From Musa acuminata AAA Group (taxonomy: Eukaryota > Streptophyta > Magnoliopsida > Zingiberales > Musaceae), in assembly GCF_036884655.1 (NCBI RefSeq), contig NC_088359.1, positions 17,798,501-17,862,500 of the forward strand: a DNA stretch of 64,000 nt. Reading direction: 5' to 3'. The notes below the pieces were generated by a model. The model was not told the origin of the DNA, ran no database searches, and worked only from the letters and a program-made list of their open reading frames with translations. Positions 32,617-43,753 of this stretch are shown here, piece by piece (within the stretch, counting starts at the first letter, position 1; each line of letters begins with the position of its first letter). Made by a program: the position numbers and the translations under genes.

Positions 32617-34684
32617 TGTTGAATCTCGTATTTTGATGATTAAACCACTTGATGTATGTTTGTGATTTAATCTGCGTTTTAACTGACGCAGGATACTTCG
32701 ATCAGGATGAGACAATTAAAGCAGGAAAATCATGTTGGGCCGGAGGAACATATCAAAAGATTGGACGTCGGGCCGGTGGATCGGTCAACGTATCGATAGA
32801 AGGCTTTGGGCTGTGGACTCGGGCATCGGGCCAAGAAGAGCGGGTATTGTGCCAAAGATATCGGAGTTGCGGAGCCAACTGGTCGATTGGGCAATAGGCC
32901 GCAGGAAAGGACGATGCGCCGAAGAATCGGACGAAGCGTCGAGGGACCAATGACATGCCGGACAACTTGGTTAATTGCTTAGGATTAATTGTCTCGATCC
33001 AAGTTTTTGTTTTACATGTGCAGGATTAACTACGATGAAAGTAAGACATGCAGCAAGAGTTGCGCTAGAGTCATGACAATGATCACGTTGGGAGTTCGAG
33101 AGCTTGACGGAAGTTCGGACAGTCGTCGGAGGTTCTGCGGGAACAAATCCGAGAAGTCCAGAAGCTTGCCAAAGGAGCTCGTCAGAACATGCCAAGTGGA
33201 TCATCGCAAGTCCAGGAGTTTGCCGGAAGTCCGCAGGAGGATCACCGAGGGTTCGTCGGATGATCGACGGAAGTTCGCTGGAAACTCGCCGGAAGAAGCG
33301 ATTGACGCACCGGAGCAAGCTGCAGAATATGTCTTAGTAAATAATCGTAGTTAGCACAATGATTAAGTTAGAAATGGGAGTTGATCCCATTAGCTTAATC
33401 TTGGGGCAATTGGGCCCCTGAAAGAATCAAATTGGGCCGAATGGATTAACCCATTCGAACCCTGAATGCTATGGGAGGTGCAACCGCCCAAGCCAGGAGG
33501 TAGCACCGCCCAGGCTATGTCTCCCAGCGAGACTGGGCGGTGCAACCGCCCCAGCCAATAGGTGGCACCGCCCCGGGCTCAGTCTCCGAGCGAGACTGGG
33601 CGGTGCAACCTCTTCTGTCAAGAGGTAGCACCGCCAGAGCTCAAGTTTCGAGCTCTGCCAGGCGGTGCAACCTCCCCAGTCAGGCGGTGCAACCGCCTGA
33701 GCTCGGTCTTCGAGCTCTGGCAGAGAGGTGCAACCGCCCCTGACAGAGGTGGCACCGCCCAGAGGCCCAGTCTTCGAGCTCTACCAGGCGGTGCAACCGC
33801 CTTAGTCAGGAGGTGCAGCCGCTTGATCCCGGAATTCTGGGAATTGACAGATTTGAGCTCCAAATTTGAACTGGGTTGGGGCCAATAAATACCCCACCCA
33901 TTCAGCACTGAAAGCACAGAACACACACTCGAAATCTTGCTGTCTTTCTGTGATTCTTAGAGCTCAAAACTACTAGTTCTCCTCTTTCTGTTCTTCAAAG
34001 TTTGAGTTGTAAAGAGAGGAGAGAAAACTTCTGTAAGGGTTGTCTCCTAAGCCCGTCAAAAGGAGTGAATCTGTAAGAGGGTGGTTGGCCTTCGCCTATT
34101 GAAGGAAGGCCTCTAGTTGACGTCGGTGACCTCATCGGTGGAGGAAGCCAAAAGTGGAGTAGGTCAAGATTGACCGAACCACTCTAAATCTCGGTTTGCA
34201 TTTCCTTTAAGCATTTTACCTTCACTGCAAACTTCTCAATAGCTTACTGCCCTCTGCGATTTTATGAACGAGTTTCAAGGTTTAGACGTAAATCTGCATT
34301 TAGACGTAAATCTGCGTTTAGACGTAAATCTGCTTTTTCATATGATCATCATATTGCAGATTGCGTTTACGTTTTGAGCTTTGCCATAACTGCACACTGC
34401 CTTTATACTCCTGCTTAAACTGCGTCTTATCTAATCAAGTGATTTACGAATCAGCATTTAGACGTAAATCAGTTTCTTCATACGAACATCGGATTTCAGT
34501 TTGCGCCGATATTCTGGTTTTCATCATAACTGCAAACTGCCTACATAGATTGACTTTAATCTTGCTTAGTATCAACATTCATACAGAAGTTGTTTTTATC
34601 GTTCGAACGCAGCTTTCGATTTTAATCGCAGAAAGTTTTCCGCTGCACTAATTCACCCCCCTCTTAGTGCTCTCGATCCTAACA
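32617..34684 (+). repeat. Element B 3' LTR
   Basis: 2068 bp, intact, TGTTGAATCTCG...TCGATCCTAACA, followed by AGGCT. It includes the unbroken site where B2 entered the 5' LTR ('gctcgtcagaac', about 33179), a palindrome array (about 33471-33830), a mutated TATA block (CCAATAAATA, 33882-33891) and three copies of the 18-bp repeat (about 34280-34335) against two in the 5' LTR. Confidence 0.95.
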
Positions 34685-34689
34685 AGGCT
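34685..34689. repeat. Right target-site duplication of element B (AGGCT)
   Basis: Exact copy of 10200-10204. Confidence 0.95.
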
Positions 34690-35402
34690 GTGGTACCGCC
34701 CAATGTTAGTGTCATGCGGTGGTACCGCCAGTCTGGGCAATAGTACCACCTAGATATAGTCTTTGAGAGACTGTCAAGCGGTGGTACTGCCTAGTGTCAG
34801 GCTATAAGCGGTGGTACCGCCCATACCTCGAAAAACTAGGATAAGACATTTTTAGGCTCCAAGTTTGAATCAACTTGAGGCCTATAAATACCCCTCTCAT
34901 CCCTAGTTAACTTACACAAGAGTAGAGAGTGAATAAGAATGAAAACGCTACTGTATTCTTGTGTGAACTACTCTAAAAGCTCTAAGTATTAGTATAGTTT
35001 TAGTGAGGAGTGAAGGGGGTGTAAAGGTATCTCCTAAACCTGTGAAAAGGAAAAGAGAGTTGTAAAAGGGTGGTTGATCTTTACCGATTGAAGGAAGATC
35101 GTTAGTGGATGCCGGTAGCCTCGATGGAAGGGGAATCAATGGAGTGGATGTAGGTCACGATGACCAAACCACTATAAACTCGGTTTACATTTCTATTTTG
35201 CTTTTTACTTTAACTGCAAACTGCCATACATCCTCATTACTTTAGCTACACACTTTTACGAACGTGTTTAAAGTTAATATATTTCCGAGATCGATTTTAA
35301 TTGAACAAAAGTTTTAAGAATCGATGTGTTTTTAACACTACACTAATTCACCCCCCTCCCTCCCCTCCCCCCCCCCCCTCTTAGTGCCAACTTATTCCTA
35401 AT
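34690..35402 (+). repeat. Family-D LTR copy 2, 3' part
   Basis: Resumes 'gtggtaccgcccaatg' after element B. It has its own palindrome array built on GGTGGTACCGCC (about 34690-34825), a TATA block (34881-34890), an R/U5 part and a C-run. It ends ATTCCTAATA, a mutated version of CCTAACA. No primer site follows; a short AT-rich piece (35403-35517) does. Confidence 0.75.
34881..34890 (+). promoter_or_regulatory. TATA box of family-D LTR copy 2
   Basis: CCTATAAATA in 'gaggcctataaatacccc', the conserved U3/R block. Confidence 0.6.
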
Positions 35403-35517
35403 AGATACCATAGAATGATGAATTTCTATCTTTGTCATCTTGCTATATTCGAAATTCATATCATATTTGAAAATGATGATTGTTTATTATCATTGGACAT
35501 GAAATTGAATGTCGTGC

Positions 35518-35822
35518 CTTGATCTTCGTCGGTTGAAGGAAGATCGTTAGTGGATGCCGGGGGCCTCGGCGGAAGGGGAATCAAGGGATTGGATGTCGGT
35601 CACGACAACCGAGCCACTATAAACTTAGTTTACATTTCTCTTTTTCTCTTTACTTTAATTGGAAATTACGTTACTTCCTCATTACTTTAGCTGCACACTT
35701 TTACAAATGTGTTTTAAGTTAATATCTTTCCGAGATCGATTTTAATTGAATAAAAGTTTTAAGAACCGACATGTTTTGACCACTGCACTAATTCCCACCC
35801 CCCCTCTTAGTCATTCCTAACA
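35518..35822 (+). repeat. Family-D LTR 3' fragment leading into gag relic
   Basis: Second LTR 3' end ('gatcgttagtggatgccgg' to CATTCCTAACA) that directly precedes a primer site. It repeats sequence seen at 35098-35402, so part of an LTR has been duplicated or two copies have been joined with 115 bp of AT-rich sequence between them (35403-35517). Confidence 0.65.
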
Positions 35823-35824
35823 GT

Positions 35825-35836
35825 TGGTATCAGAGC
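35825..35836 (+). other. Primer binding site of element D relic
   Basis: TGGTATCAGAGC two bases after CCTAACA. Confidence 0.9.
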
Positions 35837-35872
35837 CATGTTATTTCTCATTTAGTTTAACACCCACGAGAA

Positions 35873-36835
35873 ATGACTCTTTTCAGATTTCAAGAGGGTT
35901 TTTCAATCGTTTGTCCTCCTATATTCAATGGGATGGACTACACTTATTGAAAACCTTGAATGAGAGTATTCTTGCTCTCTATGGATTTAAACTTATGGAA
36001 TATCATTGAAAATGGATTTCAAAAGTCTTCTACTCCAATGAATGAATGGAATAATTTGGAGAAGAAAACTTTTTATTTAAATGCTAGGGCTATGAATGCT
36101 CTATTTTGTGCCTTAAACAAAAATGAATTCAATCGAATTTCTATGTGCAAAACTGCTTTCGATATTTGACACACTCTTGAAATCACACATGAAGCTACTA
36201 GTAGAGTAAATGATTCTATGATAAATCTTTTGATGTATGATTTTGAACTTTTTTGAATGAAGCCAAGCGAGACTATTGGAGACATGTACACCCGTTTTAT
36301 GGATGTCATCAATAGTCTAAAAGCACTTGGCAAGTGTTTTGCGAATCTTGAACTTATGAGTAAAGTTTTACAATAACTTTCTAAAAATTGGAATTCGAAA
36401 GTAACGGCTAATCAAGAATAAAAAAGCTTGAATTATTTCCCTCTTGAAGAACTTATTGGGTCTTTAATGACTTATGAAATGAATTTTATAGCACATGTTG
36501 AATATGATAAACTTGAGAACAACTTTCTAAAGAACAGAAAGGATTTGACACTTAGAAATTGAAGTACACTTAGCAAAAGCTCAAGTGATTGTGAACTTGA
36601 ATTCCTCACTATAAAATTTAAAAAGTTCATGAAACAAGAATTAAAGAACAAAAATAAACTTTTAAAGAATGCAACTACTTTCTATGAATGCAAGAAGAGG
36701 GAAAAACTTTGGGATGAATCGAGGTTATCCGATGATAAGGAGAAAACTAATAAAGACGAAACAACAAAATTCGTCTTAACGACTTTCGACGACGAGGTAA
36801 CCAAAATCTCCTTAGTTTATTTTAAAATTACATAA
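35873..36835 (+). pseudogene. Element D gag relic (gag-only type)
   Basis: Degenerate copia gag starting ATG at 35873. Recognisable blocks are YTY at about 35940, NARAMNALFCAL, GDMYTRF and LEELIGSLMTYEM. Many stops are present, including TGA at 35949-35951. The last part is open (36629-36835). It shows a remnant knuckle (FYECKKRE, only one Cys left), an acidic patch and the end LVYFKIT-stop. This terminus is homologous to those of B and B2, and no pol follows. It is the oldest and most decayed of the three gag-only copies. Confidence 0.8.
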
Positions 36836-37249
36836 TATTTTTTATGAGTTATTTTTTAATTTAGTTTAGAAAAATTATATATAATTTTTTCTTGAAAATT
36901 ACATGTTTAATGATGTAATGAAAATGTTAAAAAATTATGATCATGCTAGTAATTTTAAATATGATAATGACAATTACATATTTTATGAAAATACAACAAA
37001 ATGTTAGATATAAATCTAATGCTTAAACACCTAATAAGATTAATCCTATGTATATTTTTAAGAAGCAATAATGTGTAATCATGTTAATTTTCGTATTGCT
37101 TTTCAATTTTGATTGAAAATATCTTATGTTCAATGAAACCATGTTTGATGAAAATGTTAAGAGGATTTGATAACATGCTTAATAAGTTTATAGTTTGAAA
37201 TTATGCATGATGATTCTTGTAATTTATAGTATTCATTTTAGAAAAAAAA
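36836..37249 (+). other. AT-rich noncoding remainder of element D
   Basis: Follows the gag end with 'tttcttgaaaattacatg', the same sequence found after gag in B and B2. It is truncated after about 400 bp by an inverted LTR fragment. No open frame of interest. Confidence 0.65.
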
Positions 37250-38059
37250 GTGTTGATTCCAAAAAGTACTCGTTTCGATTCAATATGTTTTAGAAAGATA
37301 TTGAACTTTAAAGCTTTCGTAAGAGTGCAAAGAGAATGTTAAGGAAGTTTGTAGTAATGTAAATTGCACAAATAGAAAAGCAAACTAGAATTTAGAGTGG
37401 TTCGGTCGTTATGACTATGCCACGACGATGCCACCTATTAGGTCATTGTTTGGGCCTTTCATTGGGCCCAACATAGTCTATATATGGGCCCAACTGGCCC
37501 CTATTTGGGTTGGCCCAATTCCAATCTCAATTATGTGCTAACTATGAAATCTAAGACATTTACTAAGATAAACAACTCTGTAAGTCTAGGTTTCTTCCAA
37601 CGAGCTTTCGGCGATCTTCGAGTGAACTTCTGACGATCTCTCGACAATGTTCTAGCAGACTCCCGGCAAGCTCCTGGACTTCACGAGGATCTTTTTGGTG
37701 AGTTCCGATGAGCTTCTTTGGCAAGCTCATGGACTTCTCGGTCAATTCTGGTAGAACTTCTAACGAACGCCCGGAATTCCGACGAACTCTTGAACTCCTA
37801 ACGAAATCACATTCTTAACTCCGGGATTTCATTTTGCTATATGCCTTGCTATCGTAGTTAATCCTGCACACATAAAAATCTATTTCGATCTAGATAATTA
37901 ATACTAAGCTAATTAGATGTTGTCTGGCATGTCATTGGTTCATCGACACTTCGTCCGATTCTTCGGCGCATCGTACTCTCTTGCGGCCTATTGCCCAATC
38001 GGCCAGTTGACATTCGTAACTTCGATTTCCTTAGCGCAATATCTGCTCTTCTTGGCTCG
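37250..38059 (-). repeat. Inverted family-D LTR copy 3 (host of element E)
   Basis: Reverse-oriented LTR. Its R/U5-like end lies at about 37250-37425 and then jumps to the U3 part (37430-38059), so the palindrome array, TATA region and start of R are deleted. The U3 part matches 9561-10165 in reverse complement. E interrupts it at 38059; a further 22 bp lie at 60643-60664. Confidence 0.7.
38055..38059. repeat. Left target-site duplication of element E (GCTCG)
   Basis: Exact match to 60638-60642, 22.6 kb away. Confidence 0.95.
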
Positions 38060-38488
38060 TGTTAGAACCCTTGCAGATTCTAAACTTAGGGTTGATCTCT
38101 TTAGGGGATCGGCCTCCTTAGAACTCTATAGGGGTTCCTCCCTCCAAGTTGCTGCTCAAAGGCTACAGAAAAGATTCATCTTTTGCTTATGAAAAGAGAA
38201 GGAATACATGGCTATTTATAGGGCTTCTAAACCCTAACTCCTAATAGGACTCCTACTTAAGACTCTTACTTCTAACCAACTCCTAATATGACTCATACTC
38301 AAGACTCCTATTCCCTTACAACTCCTAATTCTTCTCTAAGAAAAAACCTCCTAACAGAATGTCCCTTTCAATTAGGACTCTCCTAGTTAGAGTCCTAACA
38401 GAGTGTCCCTCTCAATTAGGACTCTCCTAGCTAGAGTCCTAATAGAATGTCCCTCTCAATTAGGACTCTCCTAGGTAGAGTCCTAACA
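38060..38488 (-). repeat. Element E 3' LTR
   Basis: 429 bp, TG...CA on the minus strand. On the plus strand about 38370-38488 holds nearly three tandem copies of a unit of roughly 45 bp ('ggactctcctag(t/c)tagagtcctaa(c/t)agagtgtccct'). The A-rich polypurine tract follows outside. Confidence 0.92.
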
Positions 38489-38502
38489 GACCCGCCCTCT
38501 TC
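38489..38502 (-). other. Polypurine tract of element E
   Basis: Minus-strand GAAGAGGGCGGGTC abutting the 3' LTR. It is interrupted by one C and one T, possibly degraded. Confidence 0.75.
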
Positions 38503-38517
38503 AAATCAGCCTTGTCC

Positions 38518-39699
38518 TCAAGGCTGAGATTCCATGAACTCAGGGAACCGGGTCTTCAGCTCCTCATATGGTTCCCATGTGGCGTCTTCAAGTGGTAGAT
38601 TATTCCAATGCACTAGTACTTCAGTAGAGGGATGTCGACGACGCATCATGATCCTACGATCGAGGATGGCCTGTGGTTGGGCTTGAATAACTCCATCCTC
38701 AATTGTGTTGGGCAGTTGGATCTGGGGTGACTTGTGTTCTCCCAACTTGGGCTTTAGGCATGATACGTGGAAGACAGGGTGAATTTTGGCATCTTCAGGT
38801 AATTTAAGTTTGTATGCCACGGCTCCAATACGCTCTGTGATCTGATAGGGCCCATAAAAACGTGGGGATAGTTTCATTGAGGCTTGAGTGTTGATACAGA
38901 GTTGCTTGTATGGTTGTAGGCGAAGAGAAACCCAATCTCCCTCTGAAAATTCTCTTTCACTTCGTCGTGTGTCGGCTTGCTGCTTCATTCTGGCTTGAGC
39001 GGTAGAGAGATTATCTTTTAACAGTTGTAAGAGTTTGTCCCTATCAATCAATTCTTGGTCAACCTGATCTACCTTGGCCGAGCCAGTTACATACTTTGGA
39101 ATCACGGGTGCTGGTCGACCATACAATGCTTCATAAGGGGCACATTTTGTAGATGAATGATATGTAGTATTATACCACCATTCGGCCCAAGGAAGCCATT
39201 TTGCCCACTCTTTTGGTCGGTCGCTAGCGAAACACCGGAGGTACATCTCTAAGCACCTATTTACCACCTCTGTTTGGCCGTCAGTTTGTGGATAATATGC
39301 TGTGCTCATCTTGAGTTTGGTGCCATGTAACTGAAATAACTCGGTCCAAAATTTACTAGTGAAGATCCTGTCACGATCACTTACGATGGACCTTGGCATC
39401 CCATGCAGTTTAACAATATTTTCTATGAAAATCTGAGCAATACTAGCAGCAGTGTAGGGATTTCTCAAAGCACAAAAATGAGCATATTTCGTAAGTCGAT
39501 CAACCACCACAAGAATCGTGCTTTTACCTTTGGAAGATGGCAGGCCTTCAATGAAGTCCATGGAGATGTCAGTCCACACTGAGTCTGGTATGGGTAGTGG
39601 TTGTAGCTTCCCTGGATTTGCCACAGTTTCACCCTTGTGCTGTTGACATACATCACATTGTGCCACATATTCAGCAATAATTTTTTCATCCCTCTCCAA
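38518..39699 (-). pseudogene. Element E integrase and chromodomain
   Basis: Open 393-codon frame. It begins within the integrase zinc finger (the Cys pair CDVCQQHKGE; the His pair lies in the frame upstream), followed by the catalytic core (DISMDFIEGLP, VSDRDRIFTSKFW, TDGQTEVVNR give the D-D-E residues). A C-terminal chromodomain follows: RRIMMRRRHPSTEVLVHW, then WEPYEELKTRFPEF. A chromodomain recognising histone marks is the hallmark of chromoviruses and can direct integration to heterochromatin. A frameshift in an A-run near 39680 separates this part from the upstream frame, so it cannot be made as part of the polyprotein. Confidence 0.9.
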
Positions 39700-41159
39700 T
39701 AAAAATTTTGCTTCACTCTTTTGTAGGTTCTTAGGAATCTAGAGTGCCCTGCTGAAGGTATAGAGTGCATTTCATGCAAGATGATTGCGATGCAAGGGGA
39801 GTTAGGTATAAGCACAATGCGACCTTTGTAGCGTAAATCCCTCGAATCCCAAGTGTAGTTGGCTATTGCACTTGGATCCTCCTCCAATTTTTTTATGATC
39901 TTGCTGATCTCTGGATCCTTCTTCCATTCATCCCTAATGTCCTCGAGGAGACCAGTGGTAGGAAGGGAGATGGCTGAAACCTTAGCTTGTTCAGGTAGCC
40001 GTGAGAGTGCATCTGCAACAACGTTTTCTTTCCCCTTTTTGTAAATAATTTCATAATCAAATCCAAGAAGTTTGGTTACCCATTTTTGCTACTCAGGGGA
40101 TGATATCTTTTGCTCCAAAAAGTACTTGAGGCTTTTATGGTCAGTTTTAATTTGAAATCGCCGGCCGATCAGGTAGGGTCTCCACCTCGTTACTGCATGT
40201 ACAATGGCAAGCATCTCCTTATCATATACTGACATATTTTGATGGGAGGGAGATAATGCCTTGCTAGTGTATGCGAGTGGTCAACCATTTTGCATGAGAA
40301 CGACTCCAATTCCGACTCCAGATGCGTCGGCCTCAATGATGAAGGGTCTATTGAAATCTGGTAGCGCAAGCACCGGCGTCGTTGTCATGGCTGCTTTAAG
40401 TTTGTCGAAGATAGCAGAGGCTTTGTCCAACCATTGGAAAGCATCTTTTTTCAGTAAAGAAGTGAGTGGTACACTGATCTTCCCATAGTCCTTAACAAAT
40501 TTTCGGTAGTAGCCCGTTAGTCCAAGGAACCCCCGTAGTAATTTCACGTTTGTAGGTTTCGGCCAGCCTTGCATTGCCTCAATTTTTGTTGGGTCTACTG
40601 CCACTCCTTCTTCTGATATTATATGCCCAAGGTACTCTACTTTCTGCTGGAGAAAGCTGCACTTTGGTTGCTTAACAAAAAGAGTATTCTCCCGAAGGAT
40701 CGTCAAAACAATATGTAAATGCTGAAAGTGAGTCTCAAGAGAAGGGCTGTAAACGAGAATATCATCAAAAAATACCAGCACAAATTTATGAATAAAGCTC
40801 CGAAATATATCATTCATGAGATTTTGAAAGGTTGAAGGAGCATTAGTGAGTCCAAAAGGCATTACCAAGAATTCATAATGGCCATCATGTGTGCGAAATG
40901 CACTTTTTGGAATGTCATCGTTACATACCCGAATTTGGTAGTAACCGGATCAGAGATCCAACTTCGTGAAGACTCGAGCTCCTTTCAATTCATCAAGAAA
41001 TTCATCCACCACTGGTATTGGGTATTTGTCCTTCACGGTGATGCCATTTAAAGCTCGGTAGTCGATGCACATCCGCCAAGTTCCGTCCTTCTTGCATAGA
41101 AGTAGCACCGGTGAGGAAATGGGGCTGCAACTTGGTCGAATCACCCCTGTTTCAAGCAT
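39680..41159 (-). pseudogene. Element E RT and RNase H, broken
   Basis: RT with [33 protein letters not shown] and the catalytic FDDILVYS (about 40770), then the connection ([17 protein letters not shown]) and RNase H ([16 protein letters not shown]; the [12 protein letters not shown] block near 40130), then the start of the integrase zinc finger. In-frame stops: TGA at 40950-40952, TGA at 40281-40283 and TAG at 40089-40091. The first two fit CGA to TGA and the third CAG to TAG. The frame is otherwise continuous with the protease frame upstream. Confidence 0.88.
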
Positions 41160-41963
41160 CTCCTTTACGATCTTTTCAATTTCATCTTTCTGGAGGTGAG
41201 GATATCGGTATGGTCGAGTGTTCGCTGGTGGCTTGCCCGGAAGGATTGGAATTCAATGGTCATGTTGCCGAGAAGGAGGAAGACCGCGCGGTTCAGCAAA
41301 TATGTCGGCAAATTCAGTAAGCAATTGGGCAAGATTTTGATCTTCAAATTCTATTTTCTTCCCCTCTGGTTGCTGCTGGAGGTGCATAAAAAAGGCACCA
41401 TTTACCTTGTGTAAAACTTTCTCCATTCCTTGGGTCGAAACAGTGGTAACGTTGCTTCCGCGCTTCCCGCGTAGGATGATATGTTTGCCCTTACAGTAGA
41501 ATTTCATAATTAATTTAGAAAAGTTCCAAGAGACATCACCTAGTGTAGTCAGCCATTCTATACCAAGCACTGCCTCATAGTCATCGATTGGTAGGAGGAA
41601 GAAATCGGTGATAATTTCTTGGTCTTGCAGTAATAGTTTCACCTGCGGGCATCTTTGGTCGCACTTTAGGATTCTACCGTCAGCAACCTTTACATCGAAC
41701 TTGCTGCAACCTTCAATATGCAGTGCCATCCGAGCAGCAACCTTACTATTCAGGAAGTTATTAGTGCTACCCGTGTCGATGAGAACAGTGATCGGCTGTT
41801 GTTTGAGAAGGCCTCCAACTTTCATCGTTTGCGGATTTGAATAGCCGGCTAGTGCGTGTACCGTAATGTCGGTCGGCTGTGGCTCTTCTTCCATATCTTC
41901 TTCTTCATGTTCAAGGCTCTTTTCTAGATGTTCAATGACCTCTTCTTCTACTGGTTCAATCAT
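41160..41963 (-). pseudogene. Element E aspartic protease and linker
   Basis: Retropepsin with VLIDTGSTNNFLN (Asp-Thr-Gly active site, about 41790), followed by the flap and the C-terminal GIEWLTTLGDVSW block. An acidic linker precedes it. A TGA at 41253-41255, in the frame that continues into RT, replaces a probable CGA codon just before the [13 protein letters not shown] stretch that normally leads into RT. Confidence 0.85.
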
Positions 41964-42896
41964 AAGAAGTCAACCTTTTTTACAGCGATGCTCGCGGCTC
42001 CACTGTTCGTCGCAATGCCAACATAACCCCTTCGCAGATCGCTTCCGAAGTTCTTCTCTTGTTAACCTTTTCGGTGCAGGGACTCGGTTGATAGTAGGGG
42101 GGGCTAAGGGCTTTAGTATTATAGGTCGTGGAGTGATCCTTGTCCTCCGGGCTTCATGGTTCAATCGCTCCTCTTGAAGTCGTGCGAAAGAGATGGCTGC
42201 CATAAGCGTGTATGGTTGTCACGCCTTAACTTCTCCCCGGATCTTTGGCTTTAAGCCCTCAATAAAAGTCCCCAATAACTGTTTTTCAGACCAATCACGA
42301 GTTTGATTAGATAACCTTTCAAACCTGGTTTGGTACTCCTAAATGGTGGAGGTTTGTCAAATCTTTGCTAGTTGTCCGTCAATGTTCTCGTAATAAGTTG
42401 GTCCGAAGCGGATCAGTAGTCCTTCTTTGAATTGTCGCCATGAAAGGGCTCCATAAGTGTGTTCAAACCAGTCAAACCATTGTATGGCATCCCCTTCAAG
42501 ATGTATAGCTGCAATTTCCACCATGGATGCATCCGCAGTTTTATGGTACCGAAAATATCGCTCAGCGCACGAGATCCAACCAATTGGGTCTCCTTCTTCC
42601 CATCTAGGGAAGTCCACTCTCATGCGCGAATAGTTGGGGTCGGTCATAGAGCCTCCCCTCTCTTGGAAGTCATCTCTTTGGGCATGATATGATTGGTTAT
42701 AGCTCTCTCCTTGATGTGATTTCTTCGGGCTTGGTGGTCGGCCCAAACTGAATTCGGTAAGGAGAGTCCGAATCTTATCCTCCATTCGTGCCTCAAAGGC
42801 TTCAAATTTAGCATTGATTGCCACCTCAGATGCCATAGTATATGACTCCAAATATGTGATGTTAAGATCTCTCTTTTGTTGACGAGTTAAAGGCAT
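41964..42896 (-). pseudogene. Element E gag with one zinc knuckle, broken
   Basis: Gypsy gag starting ATG at 42896 (MPLTRQQKRD). The retrotransposon gag domain is seen in FPRWEEGDPIGWISCAERYF, IHLEGDAIQWF and WRQFKEGLLIRFG. The nucleocapsid knuckle is CWHCDEQWSREHRC (C-x2-C-x6-H-x3-C by eye; compare CWHCDEKW...HRC of related elements). In-frame stops: TGA at 42357-42359, further stops between 42340 and 42204, and TGA at 41970-41972 just after the knuckle. The frame is the same on both sides of the stops. Confidence 0.85.
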
Positions 42897-43411
42897 GTAT
42901 AGGTTTGAGATAAATCAGTGAAAGTTTGTTGCAGAATTGTGTTGTCTTGCAAGAGCAGAATTATCGTCGAAGAAACAGCGGTTTCTCGATGAAATCTCCA
43001 TAAAAAATTTGAGAGATTTGAGGAGAGAGTTGACAGTAATATCTCAGTTTATATGACAGCAAGGATGTCCATCAAGAAAATTTCGGCAGTAACAGCAAGA
43101 AAATTGGTGTAAGTTGCGATAGCAGAATTCTCGTCGAAAAATTTCAGCAACTTACGATGAAAATTTGCAGCAAAATAGGAACGAATTTTTTTTTTTTTTT
43201 TTTCCGGATAGGGATAAATAAATTGCAGTAGCAGTAAGGTAGGAAACCAGAACCTGTTGCAATTCACGGGGAGATCAAAGGATGATCTGCGGTGCTGGAG
43301 ATGATGGCGGAATTCGGCGACGGTCTTTTAAGCAATTGTGCGAATTACTTTGGATGGTTGTGGAGGGTTGATGGATGGTTGTGGAAGGGCAGCGAGACGC
43401 CAAGAACGCTA
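42897..43411 (-). other. Element E 5' leader
   Basis: About 515 bp between the PBS and gag without a gene. It contains a T-run (about 43188-43203 on the plus strand) and several 'agcagaatt' repeats. Confidence 0.7.
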
Positions 43412-43422
43412 CTCTGATACCA
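43412..43422 (-). other. Primer binding site of element E
   Basis: Minus-strand TGGTATCAGAG two bases inside the 5' LTR; initiator Met-tRNA type. Confidence 0.9.
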
Positions 43423-43424
43423 GG

Positions 43425-43753
43425 TGTTAGAACCCTTGCAGATTCTAAACTTGGGGTTGATCTCTTTAGGGGATCGGCCTCTTTGGAACTCTATAGGGGT
43501 TCCTCCCTCCAAGTTGCTGCTCAAAGGCTGCAGAAAAGATTCATCTATTGCTTATGAAAGGAGAAGGAATACATGGCTATTTATAGGGCTTCTAAACCCT
43601 AACTCCTAATAGGACTCCTACTTAAGACTCTTACTTCTAACCTACTCCAATATGACTCATACTCAAGACTCCTATTCCCTTACAACTCCTAATTCTTCTC
43701 TAAGAAAAAACCTCCTAACAGAATGTCCCTTTCAATTAGGACTCTCCTAGTTA
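43425..43753 (-). repeat. Element E 5' LTR, inner part
   Basis: Matches 38060 onward with few differences. Element F interrupts it at 43753 within the small internal tandem repeat. The remaining 99 bp are at 60539-60637. Confidence 0.92.
43749..43753. repeat. Left target-site duplication of element F (AGTTA)
   Basis: Exact match to 60534-60538. No other AGTTA flanks the middle LTR, so F entered as, or became, one unit at this site. Confidence 0.95.

Larger units (their letters stand above)
10205..34684 (+). mobile_element. Element B: gag-only copia retrotransposon carrying B2 and C
   Basis: Bounded by AGGCT duplications. Own sequence is about 8.0 kb: 5' LTR (10205-10772 plus 27213-28695, 2051 bp in all), PBS, one gag, about 2.9 kb of noncoding DNA, PPT and 3' LTR (32617-34684, 2068 bp). 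There is no protease, integrase, RT or RNase H. It must have moved with enzymes supplied by another element; C is the likely type of donor, since B and C LTRs are homologous over most of their length. The 5' LTR is split by B2, which itself carries C. Confidence 0.92.
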
